NCBI GenBank assembly: GCA_024510845.1
Contig: JANEMA010000003.1
Span: 18,102 to 82,101, forward strand
Reading direction: 5' to 3'
Length of the DNA: 64,000 bases
Source: Gammaproteobacteria bacterium
GTDB taxonomy: Bacteria; Pseudomonadota; Gammaproteobacteria; Chromatiales; Chromatiaceae
The position numbers and the translations under genes are program-made. Position 1 is the first letter of the stretch; each line of letters begins with the position of its first letter. Below are positions 47,731-58,811 of this stretch, piece by piece. The notes under the pieces were generated by a model, which worked only from the letters and a program-made list of their open reading frames with translations, searched no databases and was not told the origin of the DNA.

Positions 47731-48274
47731 GGTGTTCCAACCAGTGCGCGATACGCGGCAGGTAGTCGGGGAAACAGGTGAAGCGATGGTCGCCGTCGGG
47801 GTGGACGATCAGTTCCTTGTCGGCATAGTAGTTGGCGGTGATGCGCCAGTCGAGTACTTTGTCGCCTTTGGCCAGCAACACCAGGTAGCGCTCGTGATCT
47901 CCCGGTCGTTCGTGATGCATTGCGCGCAGCTGCGCCAGTGTACCGCGGGTGACTTCGAAGAGATGGTCGTGACAGTCGCGGTGCCAGCCCAGCCAGTTCT
48001 CGAGCAGCAGGTAGGGCACCACGGCGGGATTGATCAATACCGCCGGGATGTCGTACCGCCGCTTCAGACAAGTGGCGTAATAGCCACCGAGTGAAGCGCC
48101 GATCAGCGCGCGCACTGGATGCCGCTGCAGAAGATCCTCGAGCAGGGCGATTGCCTCCGCGGGCTGGTGTGGCAGATCGGGGGTGAGTACCCGTTTGGCA
48201 CCGAAGTACTCACGCAGGGTGCGTGACTTGTCGCTCAGCCCACAACTGCGAAAGCCGTGGATCCACAGGATCAT
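47702..48274 (-). CDS. yqiA: YqiA-family alpha/beta-fold esterase
   Basis: MILWIHGFRSCGLSDKSRTLREYFG; ALIGASLGGYYATCLKRRYDIPAVLINPAVVPYLLL. Confidence 0.88.
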   Translation of the reverse strand: MILWIHGFRSCGLSDKSRTLREYFGAKRVLTPDLPHQPAEAIALLEDLLQRHPVRALIGASLGGYYATCLKRRYDIPAVLINPAVVPYLLLENWLGWHRDCHDHLFEVTRGTLAQLRAMHHERPGDHERYLVLLAKGDKVLDWRITANYYADKELIVHPDGDHRFTCFPDYLPRIAHWLEHHVKTTSRST

Positions 48275-49014
48275 GGCGCGCCACACACGGGACAGGCAGG
48301 ATCTGGACGCAGGCGCAGTTTACGCCACTGGTTGCGCAGGGTGTCGATCAGCAACAGGCGGTTGCACGGCGAATCACCAGCGCCGGCCAGCAGTTTGAGT
48401 GCCTCGATCGCCTGCAGGCTGCCGATCACGCCGACCAGCGGAGCAGCCACGCCGTTCTCGCTGCAGCGTTCATCGGCTTTGCCCTCCTCACTGTACAGGC
48501 AGCGGTAGCAGGCCTCGCCCTTGCTCCAGGTGAATACTGCCACCTGACCTTCCCAGCGGATCGCAGCACCGGAGACCAGCGGGGTGCGGCTGGCATGGCA
48601 GCTGCGGTTGATCAGAAAGCGGGTGGCGAAGTTGTCGCTGCAGTCCAGCACCAGATCGGCGGCCGCCGCCCGTTCGGCCATCTCTGCGTCGTCCAGGCGC
48701 CGCGCCAGAGGTTCGATTTCGCACAGTGGGTTGATTTCGCGCAGACGCGTGGCGGCCGAGTTCACCTTGGCCTGACCGATGTGGCTGCAATCGTACACGA
48801 CCTGGCGCTGCAGATTGCTCAGATCCACCTTGTCGTCGTCCACCAGAGTCAATCGGCCTACGCCGGCGGCTGCCAGGTACAGTGCCACCGGCGAGCCCAG
48901 TCCGCCGAGACCGATGATCAGGGCGTGGCTGTCTGCCAAACGCTGCTGGCCCTCGAAATCGACTTCGGGCAGCATGATCTGGCGGCTGTAGCGGAGCAGG
49001 GTCTGATCGTCCAT
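48271..49014 (-). CDS. moeB: ThiF/MoeB-family adenylyltransferase
   Basis: MDDQTLLRYSRQIMLPEVDFEGQQRLADSHALIIGLGGLGSPVALYLAAAGVGRLTLVDDDKVDLSNLQRQ. Confidence 0.95.
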   Translation of the reverse strand: MDDQTLLRYSRQIMLPEVDFEGQQRLADSHALIIGLGGLGSPVALYLAAAGVGRLTLVDDDKVDLSNLQRQVVYDCSHIGQAKVNSAATRLREINPLCEIEPLARRLDDAEMAERAAAADLVLDCSDNFATRFLINRSCHASRTPLVSGAAIRWEGQVAVFTWSKGEACYRCLYSEEGKADERCSENGVAAPLVGVIGSLQAIEALKLLAGAGDSPCNRLLLIDTLRNQWRKLRLRPDPACPVCGAP

Positions 49015-49138
49015 GGCACTATTGTAAGCGCAGTGCCCGGGCCTTGGTATTGATAGGGATGCAGGATCGCCCGACCAGTGATGGCCCCGGGCGGGGCTGG
49101 TGACGAGGGCGATGGTTCGATGCCAGGGATGATGCGGA

Positions 49139-49582
49139 TTACAGATATCGTCGCCAATGCTGCGGGCGGTCGTCGCGGCAGCCGTGGGTGCGATGTTGGT
49201 AACGATTGATGAAGATCTTGACGGTGCAGTTGTGCTCGCCCCGTTCGCAGCCGATGTTGATGCGTTGCGTCTCCTCGGTGTACTCGATCAGGGCGCGACG
49301 CATGCGAGAGAGCAGGCTGTTGTCGAGATGGAAGCCGAAATCCTCGAGCAGTACCTCGATGGCGGCCAAGGTGGCGAGGTGGATGTCGTAGGTCACGCGC
49401 AGCTGGGTGTCGTCGAGACGCTCGACCTGCAGGATGCCCTCGCAATCGCGCAACAGCTGGGTTGCGGTGCCGGCCTGGTTGGGATCGGGATGCAGGGGGC
49501 AGAAGCTGATCTCGCGGACCTTCAGTGGATTATCGGGGTTGGTGCGCATGATCCAGTTCGTACTCAGAGGATTCGTCGCCAA
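49139..49582 (-). CDS. Hypothetical protein, about 140 aa
   Basis: VREISFCPLHPDPNQAGTATQLLRDCEGILQVERLDDTQLRVTYDIHLATLAAIEVLLEDFGFHLDNSLLSRMRRALIEYTEETQRINIGCE; HMA-like beta-alpha-beta pattern; overlaps the prmC 3' end slightly. Confidence 0.65.
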   Translation of the reverse strand: MATNPLSTNWIMRTNPDNPLKVREISFCPLHPDPNQAGTATQLLRDCEGILQVERLDDTQLRVTYDIHLATLAAIEVLLEDFGFHLDNSLLSRMRRALIEYTEETQRINIGCERGEHNCTVKIFINRYQHRTHGCRDDRPQHWRRYL

Positions 49583-50448
49583 TCGTGGTCTTGCAAATCC
49601 GGGTCGTCAATAGGGAAATCCTTACAGGCGTTGCGGCGGCCATGCGAGAAACGTGGCAGGCCGGCCAGATCGAGATCGGTACCTACCTCGTGGTAGCCGG
49701 CCTGTTCGAGCAGCGCTCGGCACATGGCGCCCTGGTCGTGGCCGTGCTCGAAGGCCAGCAGGCCACCGGGGCACAGGCGGGGCCTGGCCTGGGCGACGAG
49801 ACAGCGAATGGCATCCAGGCCGTCGGGGCCGGCGATCAGTGCCCCGCGTGGTTCGAAACGCAGGTCGCCTCGTCCGAGATGGGTGTCGCTCTCTGCCACG
49901 TAGGGTGGGTTGCTGATGATCAGGTCGAAGGGCCCGGTGATGCCCGCCAGCCAGTCGGTGCGCAGAAAGCTCACGTTCAGGCCGAGCCGTTGGGCGTTGG
50001 TGCGCGCCAACGCCAGGGCGTTGGCGCTGCGGTCGCTGGCGAGGATTTCCCAGTGGGGGCGTTCGCGGGCCAGGGCCAGGGCTATGGTCCCGCAGCCACA
50101 GCCCAGATCGATGACCCGTTGCGGGGGCAAGTCAGGCAGTCGTTCGAGTACGAACTCGATTAGGTGTTCGGTCTCGGGGCGGGGGATCAGCGTGTGCTGG
50201 TCCACGCGCAATGGCATGGACCAGAATTCTCTCAGGCCGGTGAGGTAGGCCACCGGTTCACCGGTGAGGCGGCGTGTGAGCAGCGCCATGAAGCGGCCCT
50301 GTTTCTGTGTCGTGGGTAGGTGCTTGGGGTGAGCGTACAGCCAGCTGCGATCGCGTTCCATGGCGTGCGCCAGCAGAATTTCGGCCTCTGCCGGTTCGGC
50401 AAGGCGCTGGCGCGCGTCGTGCAGCAGTTCGCCGATGGTCTTTTTCAT
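49564..50448 (-). CDS. prmC: Release factor glutamine methyltransferase
   Basis: [45 protein letters not shown] (NPPY). Confidence 0.97.
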   Translation of the reverse strand: MKKTIGELLHDARQRLAEPAEAEILLAHAMERDRSWLYAHPKHLPTTQKQGRFMALLTRRLTGEPVAYLTGLREFWSMPLRVDQHTLIPRPETEHLIEFVLERLPDLPPQRVIDLGCGCGTIALALARERPHWEILASDRSANALALARTNAQRLGLNVSFLRTDWLAGITGPFDLIISNPPYVAESDTHLGRGDLRFEPRGALIAGPDGLDAIRCLVAQARPRLCPGGLLAFEHGHDQGAMCRALLEQAGYHEVGTDLDLAGLPRFSHGRRNACKDFPIDDPDLQDHDWRRIL

Positions 50449-51527
50449 GCCTCCTCGCCCAGGCGTGCGAGCTGCGCGGCCTGGTGTTCCTGCATCAGTG
50501 GTTCGATCAGCGGATCAAGGTGGCCCATCAGGATCTCGTCGAGCTTGTAGAGTGTGAGGTTGATGCGGTGGTCGGTGACCCGGCCCTGAGGAAAATTGTA
50601 GGTGCGGATACGCTCCGAGCGGTCGCCGCTGCCGATCTGCAGGCGGCGGTCGGTGGCCTCGGCAGTGCGGGCCTCCCGCTCGGCGGCATCCTTGAGACGG
50701 GCGGCTAGCAGAGCCAGGGCGCGTGCCTTGTTTTTGTGCTGCGAGCGTTCGTCCTGGCACTCGACCACGGTACCGGTGGGCAGGTGAGTGATGCGCACGG
50801 CCGAGTCGGTTTTGTTTACATGCTGGCCTCCGGCGCCGGAGGCGCGGAAGGTGTCGATACGCAGTTCCTGCGGGTTGATCTTGATGGCTTCGACCTCGTC
50901 GGCCTCGGGCAGGATAGCCGCGGTGCAGGCTGATGTGTGGATGCGCCCCTGGGATTCGGTCTCGGGCACACGTTGTACCCGGTGGGTGCCCGATTCGAAC
51001 TTCAGTCGCGAGTACACTTCCAGGCCACTCACCCGGGCCACTACTTCCTTGTATCCGCCGTGTTCGCCGGGGCTCTCGCTGAGGATCTCGGTACGCCAGC
51101 CGCGCTGCTCGGCATGGCGCAGGTACATGCGCAGCAGATCACCGGCGAACAGCGCCGCTTCGGCACCGCCGGTGCCGGCGCGAATTTCGAGAAAGATATT
51201 GCCGTCGTCATTGGGATCGTGGGGTAGCAGCAGGCGCTGAAGTTCGGGGAGAAGTTGCTCGGCACGCTCGAGGGTCTCGTGCAATGTCTCCTTGGCCAGT
51301 TCGGCCATCTCCGGGTCGTCGAGCATGGTCTCGGCCTGCTCGTGTTCGCGTTCGTTGTCTAGCCAGTCATGCCAGGCCGCAGCGATCGGTTCAAGGCGGG
51401 TGTATTCGAGGCTCAGGTCGCGGAAGCGTTTGTTGTCGTTCTGTATTTCGGGGGCGGTGAGCAGGGTCTGGACTTCGGCGAAGCGTTCGGCGATCTGCTC
51501 GAGCCGGCGGCGGATGCTGGGTTTCAT
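50445..51527 (-). CDS. prfA: Peptide chain release factor 1
   Basis: [45 protein letters not shown] (GGQ motif). Confidence 0.98.
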   Translation of the reverse strand: MKPSIRRRLEQIAERFAEVQTLLTAPEIQNDNKRFRDLSLEYTRLEPIAAAWHDWLDNEREHEQAETMLDDPEMAELAKETLHETLERAEQLLPELQRLLLPHDPNDDGNIFLEIRAGTGGAEAALFAGDLLRMYLRHAEQRGWRTEILSESPGEHGGYKEVVARVSGLEVYSRLKFESGTHRVQRVPETESQGRIHTSACTAAILPEADEVEAIKINPQELRIDTFRASGAGGQHVNKTDSAVRITHLPTGTVVECQDERSQHKNKARALALLAARLKDAAEREARTAEATDRRLQIGSGDRSERIRTYNFPQGRVTDHRINLTLYKLDEILMGHLDPLIEPLMQEHQAAQLARLGEEA

Positions 51528-51534
51528 GGCTGGC

Positions 51535-52803
51535 TCAGGGCTTGGTGCGGTTGTGGCTGAGCTGGAACAGGGTATTGGCTGCGTCCAGCAGCTCATGCCG
51601 GCCGCTGCTGCCGGCCAGGCGCAGCTGGGCGCTGGGTGTGTGTAGCAGCTTGTTGGTAAGGGTGTGGGCCAGGTAGTCCAGCACCTCGTGCGGGTCGTTC
51701 CCCGCCTCTATCATACGCCGTGCCCGGGCCAGCACCTCGTCGCGCAGGCCCCCGGCATGGGCACGGTAGTCCTGGATGAGATCCACTGCGTCCAGCGAGC
51801 CCAGCCAGGCGCGGAATTCGCGTACCTGGAAGTCGATGATCTCGCGTGCCTGTTCAGCCGCCTCCTGGCGCGAGCGAAGGTTCTCCTGGATAACCTCCTG
51901 CAGGTCGTCCACGGTGTAGAGGTACACATCGCGCAGTGTGGCCACCTCGGGTTCGATGTCGCGTGGCACCGCGATATCGACCATGAACATCGGGCGGTGC
52001 CGGCGCTGCTTGAGAGCGCTCTCGACAGTGCCCTTGCCCAGGACCGGCAGAGGGCTGGCGGTGGAGGCGATGACGATGTCTGCCTCGACCAGGTGCGCGG
52101 GCAGTTCGGTCAGGCCGATGGCATAGCCGCTGAACTCCTCGGCCAGATCGCGTGCGCGGGACACAGTACGGTTGGCGACGATGATGCGGCCGATACCATG
52201 TTGGTGCAGATGACGGGCAGCCAGCTCGATGGTTTCGCCTGCGCCGATCAGCAGTGCGGTCTGTTCGGTCAGGTCGGAGAAGATCTGGTGCGCCAGGCTC
52301 ACCGCAGCAAAGGCCACCGATACCGGGCTGTCGCCGATCGCGGTGTCGGTGCGCACCTGTTTGGCGGTATTGAAGGCGTGCTGAAACAGGCGCTTGAGTG
52401 TCTTGCCGGTGTGTCCGGCATCGGTGGCAGTCTGGAAGGCGGCCTTCACCTGGCCGAGAATCTGCGGCTCGCCGAGTACCATGGAATCCAGACCGCAGGC
52501 CACCGACAGCAGATGGGTCACCGCTTCGTCGTCACGGTGTTCGTACAGATAGGGAGCGATGTCGTTGACCACCAAACCGTGAAATTTGGCGATCCAGTAG
52601 CGCACCTGCCCGATTTGATCCCCGTTCACGTTGCAGTACACTTCGGTGCGGTTGCAGGTGGAGAGGATCACCGCCTCGTTCACCCCAGGATGTTTGTGCA
52701 GGTTGCGGAGGGCGCCGACCACGATGTCGGGACCGAAGGTCATCCGTTCGCGGATGGCGACTGGTGCGCTGGTGTGATTGAGACCGACGGTGAGCAGGGT
52801 CAT
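51535..52803 (-). CDS. hemA: Glutamyl-tRNA reductase
   Basis: [45 protein letters not shown]. Confidence 0.98.
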   Translation of the reverse strand: MTLLTVGLNHTSAPVAIRERMTFGPDIVVGALRNLHKHPGVNEAVILSTCNRTEVYCNVNGDQIGQVRYWIAKFHGLVVNDIAPYLYEHRDDEAVTHLLSVACGLDSMVLGEPQILGQVKAAFQTATDAGHTGKTLKRLFQHAFNTAKQVRTDTAIGDSPVSVAFAAVSLAHQIFSDLTEQTALLIGAGETIELAARHLHQHGIGRIIVANRTVSRARDLAEEFSGYAIGLTELPAHLVEADIVIASTASPLPVLGKGTVESALKQRRHRPMFMVDIAVPRDIEPEVATLRDVYLYTVDDLQEVIQENLRSRQEAAEQAREIIDFQVREFRAWLGSLDAVDLIQDYRAHAGGLRDEVLARARRMIEAGNDPHEVLDYLAHTLTNKLLHTPSAQLRLAGSSGRHELLDAANTLFQLSHNRTKP

Positions 52804-53379
52804 GGCAGGACTAGGAATGTCTCTGGCTGTGGACTTGAAGCCGGAAATTCTGGATTCTCGATGAGTTGAATGCAAGGCGAAGGCAATGTTTCGACCGGCG
52901 TGATGTCCGAAGCGTGATCCCTGTCGTGTGTGCGACGCTTCGTGTGAGGGGAAATTGCGGGGTGGCGATGTGTCATCGTTCTCGCAGATTCAGGTTCCGG
53001 GCCCGGCAGAGGGTGCCGCCGAGAATGGCTCTGTCCAGCAGCACGACTGCTTCGGTACCGATTTCCGTGTCGTTGTTGCTGTGTGGATCCCGAGAGCCGC
53101 CGTCGAAGGGCATCCGATTCAACTGGGTCGAGACCTGACGAATCGTCGAAGCCAGCGGCCAGGCTGGCCCCAGCATTTGGCTTCACCATTAACTCTGTCC
53201 TCCTCGGTGATTGTGGTTATCGCGTTGTCGGAACCGGGGATTATTGCGCAATAAGGCGGCCGCGCACCGGGAGCTTAGCACCATTGTCCTTGTTCTAGGC
53301 AGGGCCTTGTCGATCTCCGGGATGTGTCTCGTGAGGCCTTCGCATTGCTTTATGGTTTCCTTCCGGTAACCTTGGTCCG

Positions 53380-55143
53380 ATGAAGTTTTCCTGTCGCCTT
53401 TTGACGATCGTCTTGTACCTGGCGCTGAGCGCTTGTGGCGGGGGCATGTCGTCCAAGGTGCCTGACGTTTCGTCCAAAGCCGCGACAGTGGCACGGCAGG
53501 TGCCAAGGGCGTTGCCGTTCTCCGTGCCAGAGCGCCCTGATGTGGCGCTTGACCAGGAGCTGCTGCTCGATTATCTGGTCGGAGAGATCGGTGCTCGCCT
53601 GGGTGATTTCGTCAAGTCGGCCAAGGCTTACATCGAAGCGGCGGAGCGAGCTCGTGACCCCTATGCTGCTGAGCGCGCCACTCGTATCGCTTGGCATGCG
53701 CAGGACATGGCGTTGGCGCAGCGAGCGGCCCGTCTTTGGGTCGAATTCGCGCCCAACAGTTTGGCGGCCCGTCAGTTTCTCGGGTTGGCCCTCATGCGTG
53801 CGGACCGGTCTGCCGGGGCCCTGGTTCATTTTCGCGCCATGCTCGAGATTGCCCGTGCCCTTGGCAAGGATGGTTATCGGCTGGTGGCCGGTGCCCTGGC
53901 CCGGGAACAGGACAAGAGCCGTGCTCTGGCACTGATGCGCCAGCTGGTCGGAGAGCCGCCGGACGCGGTGGAGGCGCGTTATGGTCTGGCTTTGTTGCTG
54001 ACTTCACAGCATCACTATCCCGAGGCCGAGAGCCTGCTGCGGCAGGTGCTGTACCGAACACCCGAACGGGTGGATGCCTGGTCTCTGCTGGTGCAGGTGC
54101 TGATCGCCCGTGGCCAGCGCGATACGGCCTTGGATGTGCTGAAGCAGGCGTTGGATCACCATCCGGGCGATCACCGCCTGCGGCTCGGTCGTGCTCGTCT
54201 CCTGGTGGCTGCCGAGCGTTACGAAGACGCACTGGTGCAGTTTCGCGAACTGTACCGGCGGGACCAGAAGGATCTCCAGGCACTGTTCGGTTATGCCATG
54301 CTGGCCACGCAGCAGCATCGCTGGAAAGAGGCGCGGCGGCTCTGGCAGAGTTTGCGGGGCAGCCCGCGATTCACCAGTGAGGCGGCCTATTTCCTGGGGC
54401 AGATCGAGGAAGCCAGCGGCAATAAGGTTACGGCGATCGGCCTGTATCGCAGCGTCGAGCAGGGTGGTCTTTGGGCTGACGCGGCCATTCGCGCCGCAAC
54501 CCTGATTGCGGAAGATGCCGAGCGCCTGGGTGAGGTCCGTCTGTTGCTGCGACATGTGCGCGAGGCAGTGCCCAGGCGCATGGCCGATCTCTATCTGGCC
54601 GAGATCGAGTTGTTGCGGCACCACGGCGCGAATTGCACCGACATTCTTAGTCTCTACGAGGAGGCCTTGAAGGCCTTGCCCGGGAACACCGACCTGCTCT
54701 ATGGGCGTGGGCTCTACTATTCCGGGCTTGGTGATTTCGCAGCCATGGAGCGTGATTTCCGGCAAGTGCTGAAGCAGGATCCGCAGCACGCCGATGCCTT
54801 CAACGCCTTGGGTTATATGCTGGCTCAGCAAAACGTTCGTTTGCAGGATGCGCGGCACTATATCGAACAGGCCCTGCAGCTCAAGCCGGACTCGCCCGCC
54901 GTGCTCGACAGCATGGGTTGGGTACTGTACCGGTTGGGACAGATCGAAGCCGCACATGACTATCTGCAACGGGCTTGGCAGCGAGATCACGATGCCGAGA
55001 TCACCGGCCATCTGATCGAAGTGCTCTGGGCACTGGGTGAACGCCGCAAGGCGCGTCGGTTACTCAAGGAAGTCCTGCGCGAAGGTGTCTCCGATGATTA
55101 TCTGCCACACCTGTGGCAACGTTTGCTCGAACCCGGGTCATGA
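53380..55143 (+). CDS. TPR-repeat lipoprotein
   Basis: MKFSCRLLTIVLYLALSACGGG lipobox; multiple TPRs including ADAFNALGYMLAQQNVRLQDARHYIEQALQLKPDSPAVLDSMGWVLYRLGQ. Confidence 0.92.
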   Translation: MKFSCRLLTIVLYLALSACGGGMSSKVPDVSSKAATVARQVPRALPFSVPERPDVALDQELLLDYLVGEIGARLGDFVKSAKAYIEAAERARDPYAAERATRIAWHAQDMALAQRAARLWVEFAPNSLAARQFLGLALMRADRSAGALVHFRAMLEIARALGKDGYRLVAGALAREQDKSRALALMRQLVGEPPDAVEARYGLALLLTSQHHYPEAESLLRQVLYRTPERVDAWSLLVQVLIARGQRDTALDVLKQALDHHPGDHRLRLGRARLLVAAERYEDALVQFRELYRRDQKDLQALFGYAMLATQQHRWKEARRLWQSLRGSPRFTSEAAYFLGQIEEASGNKVTAIGLYRSVEQGGLWADAAIRAATLIAEDAERLGEVRLLLRHVREAVPRRMADLYLAEIELLRHHGANCTDILSLYEEALKALPGNTDLLYGRGLYYSGLGDFAAMERDFRQVLKQDPQHADAFNALGYMLAQQNVRLQDARHYIEQALQLKPDSPAVLDSMGWVLYRLGQIEAAHDYLQRAWQRDHDAEITGHLIEVLWALGERRKARRLLKEVLREGVSDDYLPHLWQRLLEPGS

Positions 55144-55985
55144 GCGACTGGTCGCGTGGCTGGCCAGCACCGGCCAAGCTGAATCTGATGCTGCGCATCA
55201 CCGGCCGTCGCCCCGACGGTTATCATGAGCTACAGACGGTGTTCCAGTTTCTGGATCTGTGTGACGAGCTGGACTTCCGGGTACGGGAAGATGGAGAGGT
55301 TCGACGGTTCGACCCGTTACCGGGAGTTGCTGTCGAGGCCGACCTCACAGTGCGCGCGGCGCGCCTGTTGCAGGATTCTACCGGTGCGGCGCCAGGTGTG
55401 GACATCGCCTTGCGCAAGCGATTGCCCATGGGAGGTGGTCTGGGTGGAGGCAGTTCCAATGCTGCCACCGTGCTGCATGCGCTCAATTGCTTGTGGGAGT
55501 GTGGTCTGGACGCCGCCGGGCTGGCCACTCTTGGTCTGTGCCTGGGGGCGGACGTGCCCGTCTTTGTTCACGGGTACGCTGCCTGGGCAGAGGGTGTGGG
55601 AGAATGTCTGCGTCCCATCAATCTGCCCGAGTCCTGGTACCTGGTGATCGCGCCCGATTGCCACGTGGCAACTGGCGAGATATTTTCCGCACCGGAATTG
55701 ACAAGGAATTCATGCCCGATCAAAATATCCGACTTTATTGCGGGTGACCGGCGTAACGATTGTCTTCCCGTTGTCCGCGGGCGCTATCCGGAAGTGGCAC
55801 GAGCCATTGAGTGGCTTGAAGAACACGCCGAGGCTAGATTGACTGGCACCGGCGGCTGCGTGTTCGCTGAGTTTGCCTCGGCCAGTGTGGCAGAGCAGAT
55901 CCGGCAGCAGGTGCCAGCCGGCTGGCATGCGTGGGTCGCGCGTGGGTGCAACTGCTCTCCCCTGCGTGAGTGGACTGGAACATGA
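55140..55985 (+). CDS. ispE: 4-diphosphocytidyl-2-C-methyl-D-erythritol kinase
   Basis: SRGWPAPAKLNLMLRITGRRPDGYHELQTVFQ; RLPMGGGLGGGSSNAATVL; ATGA overlap with the TPR gene. Confidence 0.97.
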   Translation: MSDWSRGWPAPAKLNLMLRITGRRPDGYHELQTVFQFLDLCDELDFRVREDGEVRRFDPLPGVAVEADLTVRAARLLQDSTGAAPGVDIALRKRLPMGGGLGGGSSNAATVLHALNCLWECGLDAAGLATLGLCLGADVPVFVHGYAAWAEGVGECLRPINLPESWYLVIAPDCHVATGEIFSAPELTRNSCPIKISDFIAGDRRNDCLPVVRGRYPEVARAIEWLEEHAEARLTGTGGCVFAEFASASVAEQIRQQVPAGWHAWVARGCNCSPLREWTGT

Positions 55986-55994
55986 CTGAACAAC

Positions 55995-56069
55995 TGGGGT
56001 GTCGCCAAGCGGTAAGGCACCGGACTTTGACTCCGGTATTCGCAGGTTCGAATCCTGCCACCCCAGCCA
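55995..56069 (+). tRNA. tRNA-Gln (anticodon TTG), CCA encoded
   Basis: TGGGGTGTCGCCAAGCGGTAAGGCACCGGACTTTGACTCCGGTATTCGCAGGTTCGAATCCTGCCACCCCAGCCA; acceptor, D, anticodon and T arms all fold. Confidence 0.97.
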
Positions 56070-56206
56070 TATTCTGCGAAGAGTCGCCGTATGGCTCGGT
56101 AGCGACGGTAAAAGTACAGGCAGACAGGGCGGCTGTGTGCTGCCGAACACAGAGAGGTCGCCGGAGCGCGGCCTTCTTCGTCTCTGATACCTAAGCGGAG
56201 AACGAC

Positions 56207-57160
56207 ATGCCCGCCAACAGCATGATGGTGTTTTCGGGAAACGCACATCCCGGGTTGTCGGCTGATATTGCCGATTATCTGAGTATTCCGTTGGGCAAGG
56301 CGGTGGTCGACCAGTTCAGCGACGGTGAGGTGATGGTCGAGATCGAGGAGAACGTGCGTGGCCGCGATGTGTTCGTGGTGCAGCCGACCTCGGAACCAAC
56401 CAACGACAACCTGGTGGAGTTGTTGGTGATGATCGATGCTCTGCGCTGGGCCTCGGCCCGGCGCATCACCGCGGTCATCCCCTATTTCGGTTATGCACGG
56501 CAGGACCGTCGGCCACGCTCGGCGCGGGTGCCGATCACCGCGCGTCTGGTGGCAAAGATGGTCGCTACCGCGGGTGCCGACCGGGTGCTGACCATGGATC
56601 TGCATGCCGATCAGATCCAGGGCTTCTTCGATATCCCGGTGGACAATGTGTATTCGTCGCCGATTCTGTTGGGTGACATCTGGCGCCAGCAGTATCCCGA
56701 TCTGATCGTGGTCTCGCCGGACGTGGGTGGCGTGGTGCGGGCCCGCGCGCTGGCCAAGCGCCTGGATGATGCGGATCTGGCGATCATCGACAAGCGTCGG
56801 CCCAAGGCCAACGAGGCGCAGGTGATGAACATCATTGGCGATGTGGCGGGACGCACCTGTGTACTGGTCGACGATCTGGTCGATACTGCTGGCACCCTGT
56901 GCAAGGCTGCTGGCGCACTCAAGGCTGCGGGAGCGGCCAAGGTGGTGGCCTATTGTACCCACGTGGTGCTGTCGGGACCGGCGGTGAGCAATATTCAGGC
57001 CTCCGAACTGGATGAGTTGGTGGTGTCCAACACTATCCCGTTGCACAAGGAGGCAAAGGCCTGCAGCAAGATCCGGCAGCTGTCGATCGCCGGCCTGTTG
57101 GCCGAGACGATCCGCTGCATCAGTAACGAGGAATCGGTCAGCTCGCTGTTCGTCGATTGA
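56207..57160 (+). CDS. prs: Ribose-phosphate pyrophosphokinase
   Basis: [70 protein letters not shown]. Confidence 0.98.
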   Translation: MPANSMMVFSGNAHPGLSADIADYLSIPLGKAVVDQFSDGEVMVEIEENVRGRDVFVVQPTSEPTNDNLVELLVMIDALRWASARRITAVIPYFGYARQDRRPRSARVPITARLVAKMVATAGADRVLTMDLHADQIQGFFDIPVDNVYSSPILLGDIWRQQYPDLIVVSPDVGGVVRARALAKRLDDADLAIIDKRRPKANEAQVMNIIGDVAGRTCVLVDDLVDTAGTLCKAAGALKAAGAAKVVAYCTHVVLSGPAVSNIQASELDELVVSNTIPLHKEAKACSKIRQLSIAGLLAETIRCISNEESVSSLFVD

Positions 57161-57267
57161 TTGAGCAATGGGCCGATCATGGCGCAGGCGTGAGCCTGCA
57201 TTCAGGGGTTCTGTCCAGTGTCTGGTCGCGGGCGGACAGGGCCGTTACACGAGAACGGGAGTTCGCA

Positions 57268-57888
57268 ATGAGCAATACAGTCGATTTGAAAGCCGTCACT
57301 CGCGAGGTGCAGGGCAAGGGTGCGAGCCGCCGCCTGCGTCGCGAGGGCATGGTGCCCTGCATCCTCTATGGCGGGGGCAAGGAGCCGAAGATGATTGCCG
57401 CCCGGCACAACGAGTTGGTGCATGGATTGGAAGACGTGAGCTTCTTTTCGCGCGTACTGGCCATCGAGATCGATGGCACGCCGGTCAAGGCAGTGCTCAA
57501 GGACCTGCAACGCCATCCGGCCAAGCCCGTCGTTCTGCATGTCGATTTTCAGCGTGTGTCCGCGCATGATGCCATTCGTATGCATGTGCCGTTACACTTC
57601 ATCAACGAGGACAAGGCGCCGGGTGTCAAGGCCGGAGGCGAGGTCTCGCACATGCTGGCCGATGTCGACATCATCTGCGAGGCTGGCAGCCTGCCCGAGT
57701 ACATCGAGGTGGATCTGAGTGGGATGCAGGTTGGCAGCATGTTGCACCTGAGTGACCTCAAATTGCCTGAAGGTGTGCAACTGGCCGCCTTGTCGCACGG
57801 CGAGGAGTCCGAGGACATGGCCGTGGTCAACATCCACGTGGCACGTGGTGCTGCCGCCGAAGAAAGTGGCGAGGCCGAAGGCGAGTAA
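57268..57888 (+). CDS. rplY: 50S ribosomal protein L25/general stress protein Ctc (long TL5 type)
   Basis: VDLKAVTREVQGKGASRRLRREGMVPCILYGGGKEP; acidic C-terminal tail. Confidence 0.97.
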   Translation: MSNTVDLKAVTREVQGKGASRRLRREGMVPCILYGGGKEPKMIAARHNELVHGLEDVSFFSRVLAIEIDGTPVKAVLKDLQRHPAKPVVLHVDFQRVSAHDAIRMHVPLHFINEDKAPGVKAGGEVSHMLADVDIICEAGSLPEYIEVDLSGMQVGSMLHLSDLKLPEGVQLAALSHGEESEDMAVVNIHVARGAAAEESGEAEGE

Positions 57889-57914
57889 TACGCCGACAGT
57901 TCGGCTGAGAGAGC

Positions 57915-57937
57915 GGCGGCCTCTGGCCGCCGTTTTC
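57915..57937 (+). terminator. Rho-independent terminator between rplY and pth
   Basis: CGGCGGCC-TCT-GGCCGCCG-TTTT perfect 8-bp stem. Confidence 0.85.
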
Positions 57938-57959
57938 GTATCCGGCGAGGAAACAGAAG

Positions 57960-58544
57960 ATGAAAGGCGACACCATTCAGTGTGTGGTGGGTCTGGGTAA
58001 CCCCGGGCCTCGGTATGCGGACACCCGGCACAACATGGGTTTCTGGTTCGTCGATCGTCTGGCGATGCGTTATGGCTCGGTGTTGCGTGCCGAGAACAGG
58101 TTTTTCGGTGAAGTAGTGCGAATTCGTACCGAGACGGGTGAATGCTGGCTTCTCAAGCCCATGACCTACATGAATCACAGTGGTCGCGCTGTTGGTGCCT
58201 TTGTACGTTTCTACCGGATTCCACCGGAACGTCTGCTGGTCGTTCATGACGATCTGGATCTGGTGCCAGGGACCATCCGTTTGAAACGTGGTGGGGGACA
58301 TGGCGGCCACAATGGGTTGCGTGACATCATTGCCGTGCTCGGCAGAAAGGACTTCGTGCGTGCCCGTATCGGCATTGGCCACCCCGGACACCGCGATGCA
58401 GTGACCGATCATGTACTTTCCCGTCCGGGCAAGATCGAGCGGGAATCGATCGAAAGCGGGCTCGACGAGCTGGAGCGTCACTGGTCGTTGATGCAGGATG
58501 GAGATCTCCAGATGGCCATGCGGGTGATTCATTCCGCGACCTGA
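57960..58544 (+). CDS. pth: Peptidyl-tRNA hydrolase
   Basis: QCVVGLGNPGPRYADTRHNMGFWFVD; LKPMTYMNHSG; GGGHGGHNGLRDI. Confidence 0.98.
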   Translation: MKGDTIQCVVGLGNPGPRYADTRHNMGFWFVDRLAMRYGSVLRAENRFFGEVVRIRTETGECWLLKPMTYMNHSGRAVGAFVRFYRIPPERLLVVHDDLDLVPGTIRLKRGGGHGGHNGLRDIIAVLGRKDFVRARIGIGHPGHRDAVTDHVLSRPGKIERESIESGLDELERHWSLMQDGDLQMAMRVIHSAT

Positions 58545-58638
58545 GGGTACTCTGCTCCCCTGCGGTGCAGAAGGTTTTTCTCCGACCGAACGGCAGACGA
58601 CAAAAGGCTCCCTGCCAAGGTGGGCCGAGTGATCGCAA

Positions 58639-58657
58639 GCTCCGGCAGGACCGGAGC
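58639..58657. terminator. Hairpin downstream of pth, possible terminator
   Basis: GCTCCGG-CAGGA-CCGGAGC perfect 7-bp stem; only weak U-tract. Confidence 0.35.
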
Positions 58658-58672
58658 GTTCTCGTTATCCTT

Positions 58673-58811
58673 GGAGCATGTATCTCGGATTGAGCCACTT
58701 TACCAGCAGCGGCATGACTATCAGGGTGGTGATCACGTCGATGACCAGCGATTTTCTGATGTAGACCGCCAGACCCCGGGTGTTGGTCAAATCCGTGCCA
58801 ACTGGCAGAAA
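58673..58811 (-). pseudogene. Hydrophobic C-terminal remnant of an unknown membrane protein
   Basis: Reverse frame TQFLPVGTDLTNTRGLAVYIRKSLVIDVITTLIVMPLLVKWLNPRYMLQG*: one clear TM helix, no ATG start in the fragment's first half. Confidence 0.4.

Noticed and set aside
52804-53379. Possible small genes in the hemA/TPR intergenic region
   Set aside because: Overlapping ORFs in several frames with no family resemblance or good start context.
55995-56069. tRNA-Gln as a possible integration site for a mobile element
   Set aside because: No integrase, attachment-site duplication or cargo genes nearby; flanked by ispE and prs in normal synteny.
55784-57046. 420-aa open frame antisense to ispE, tRNA-Gln and prs
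   Set aside because: Crosses a tRNA gene and antisense of two well-defined genes.
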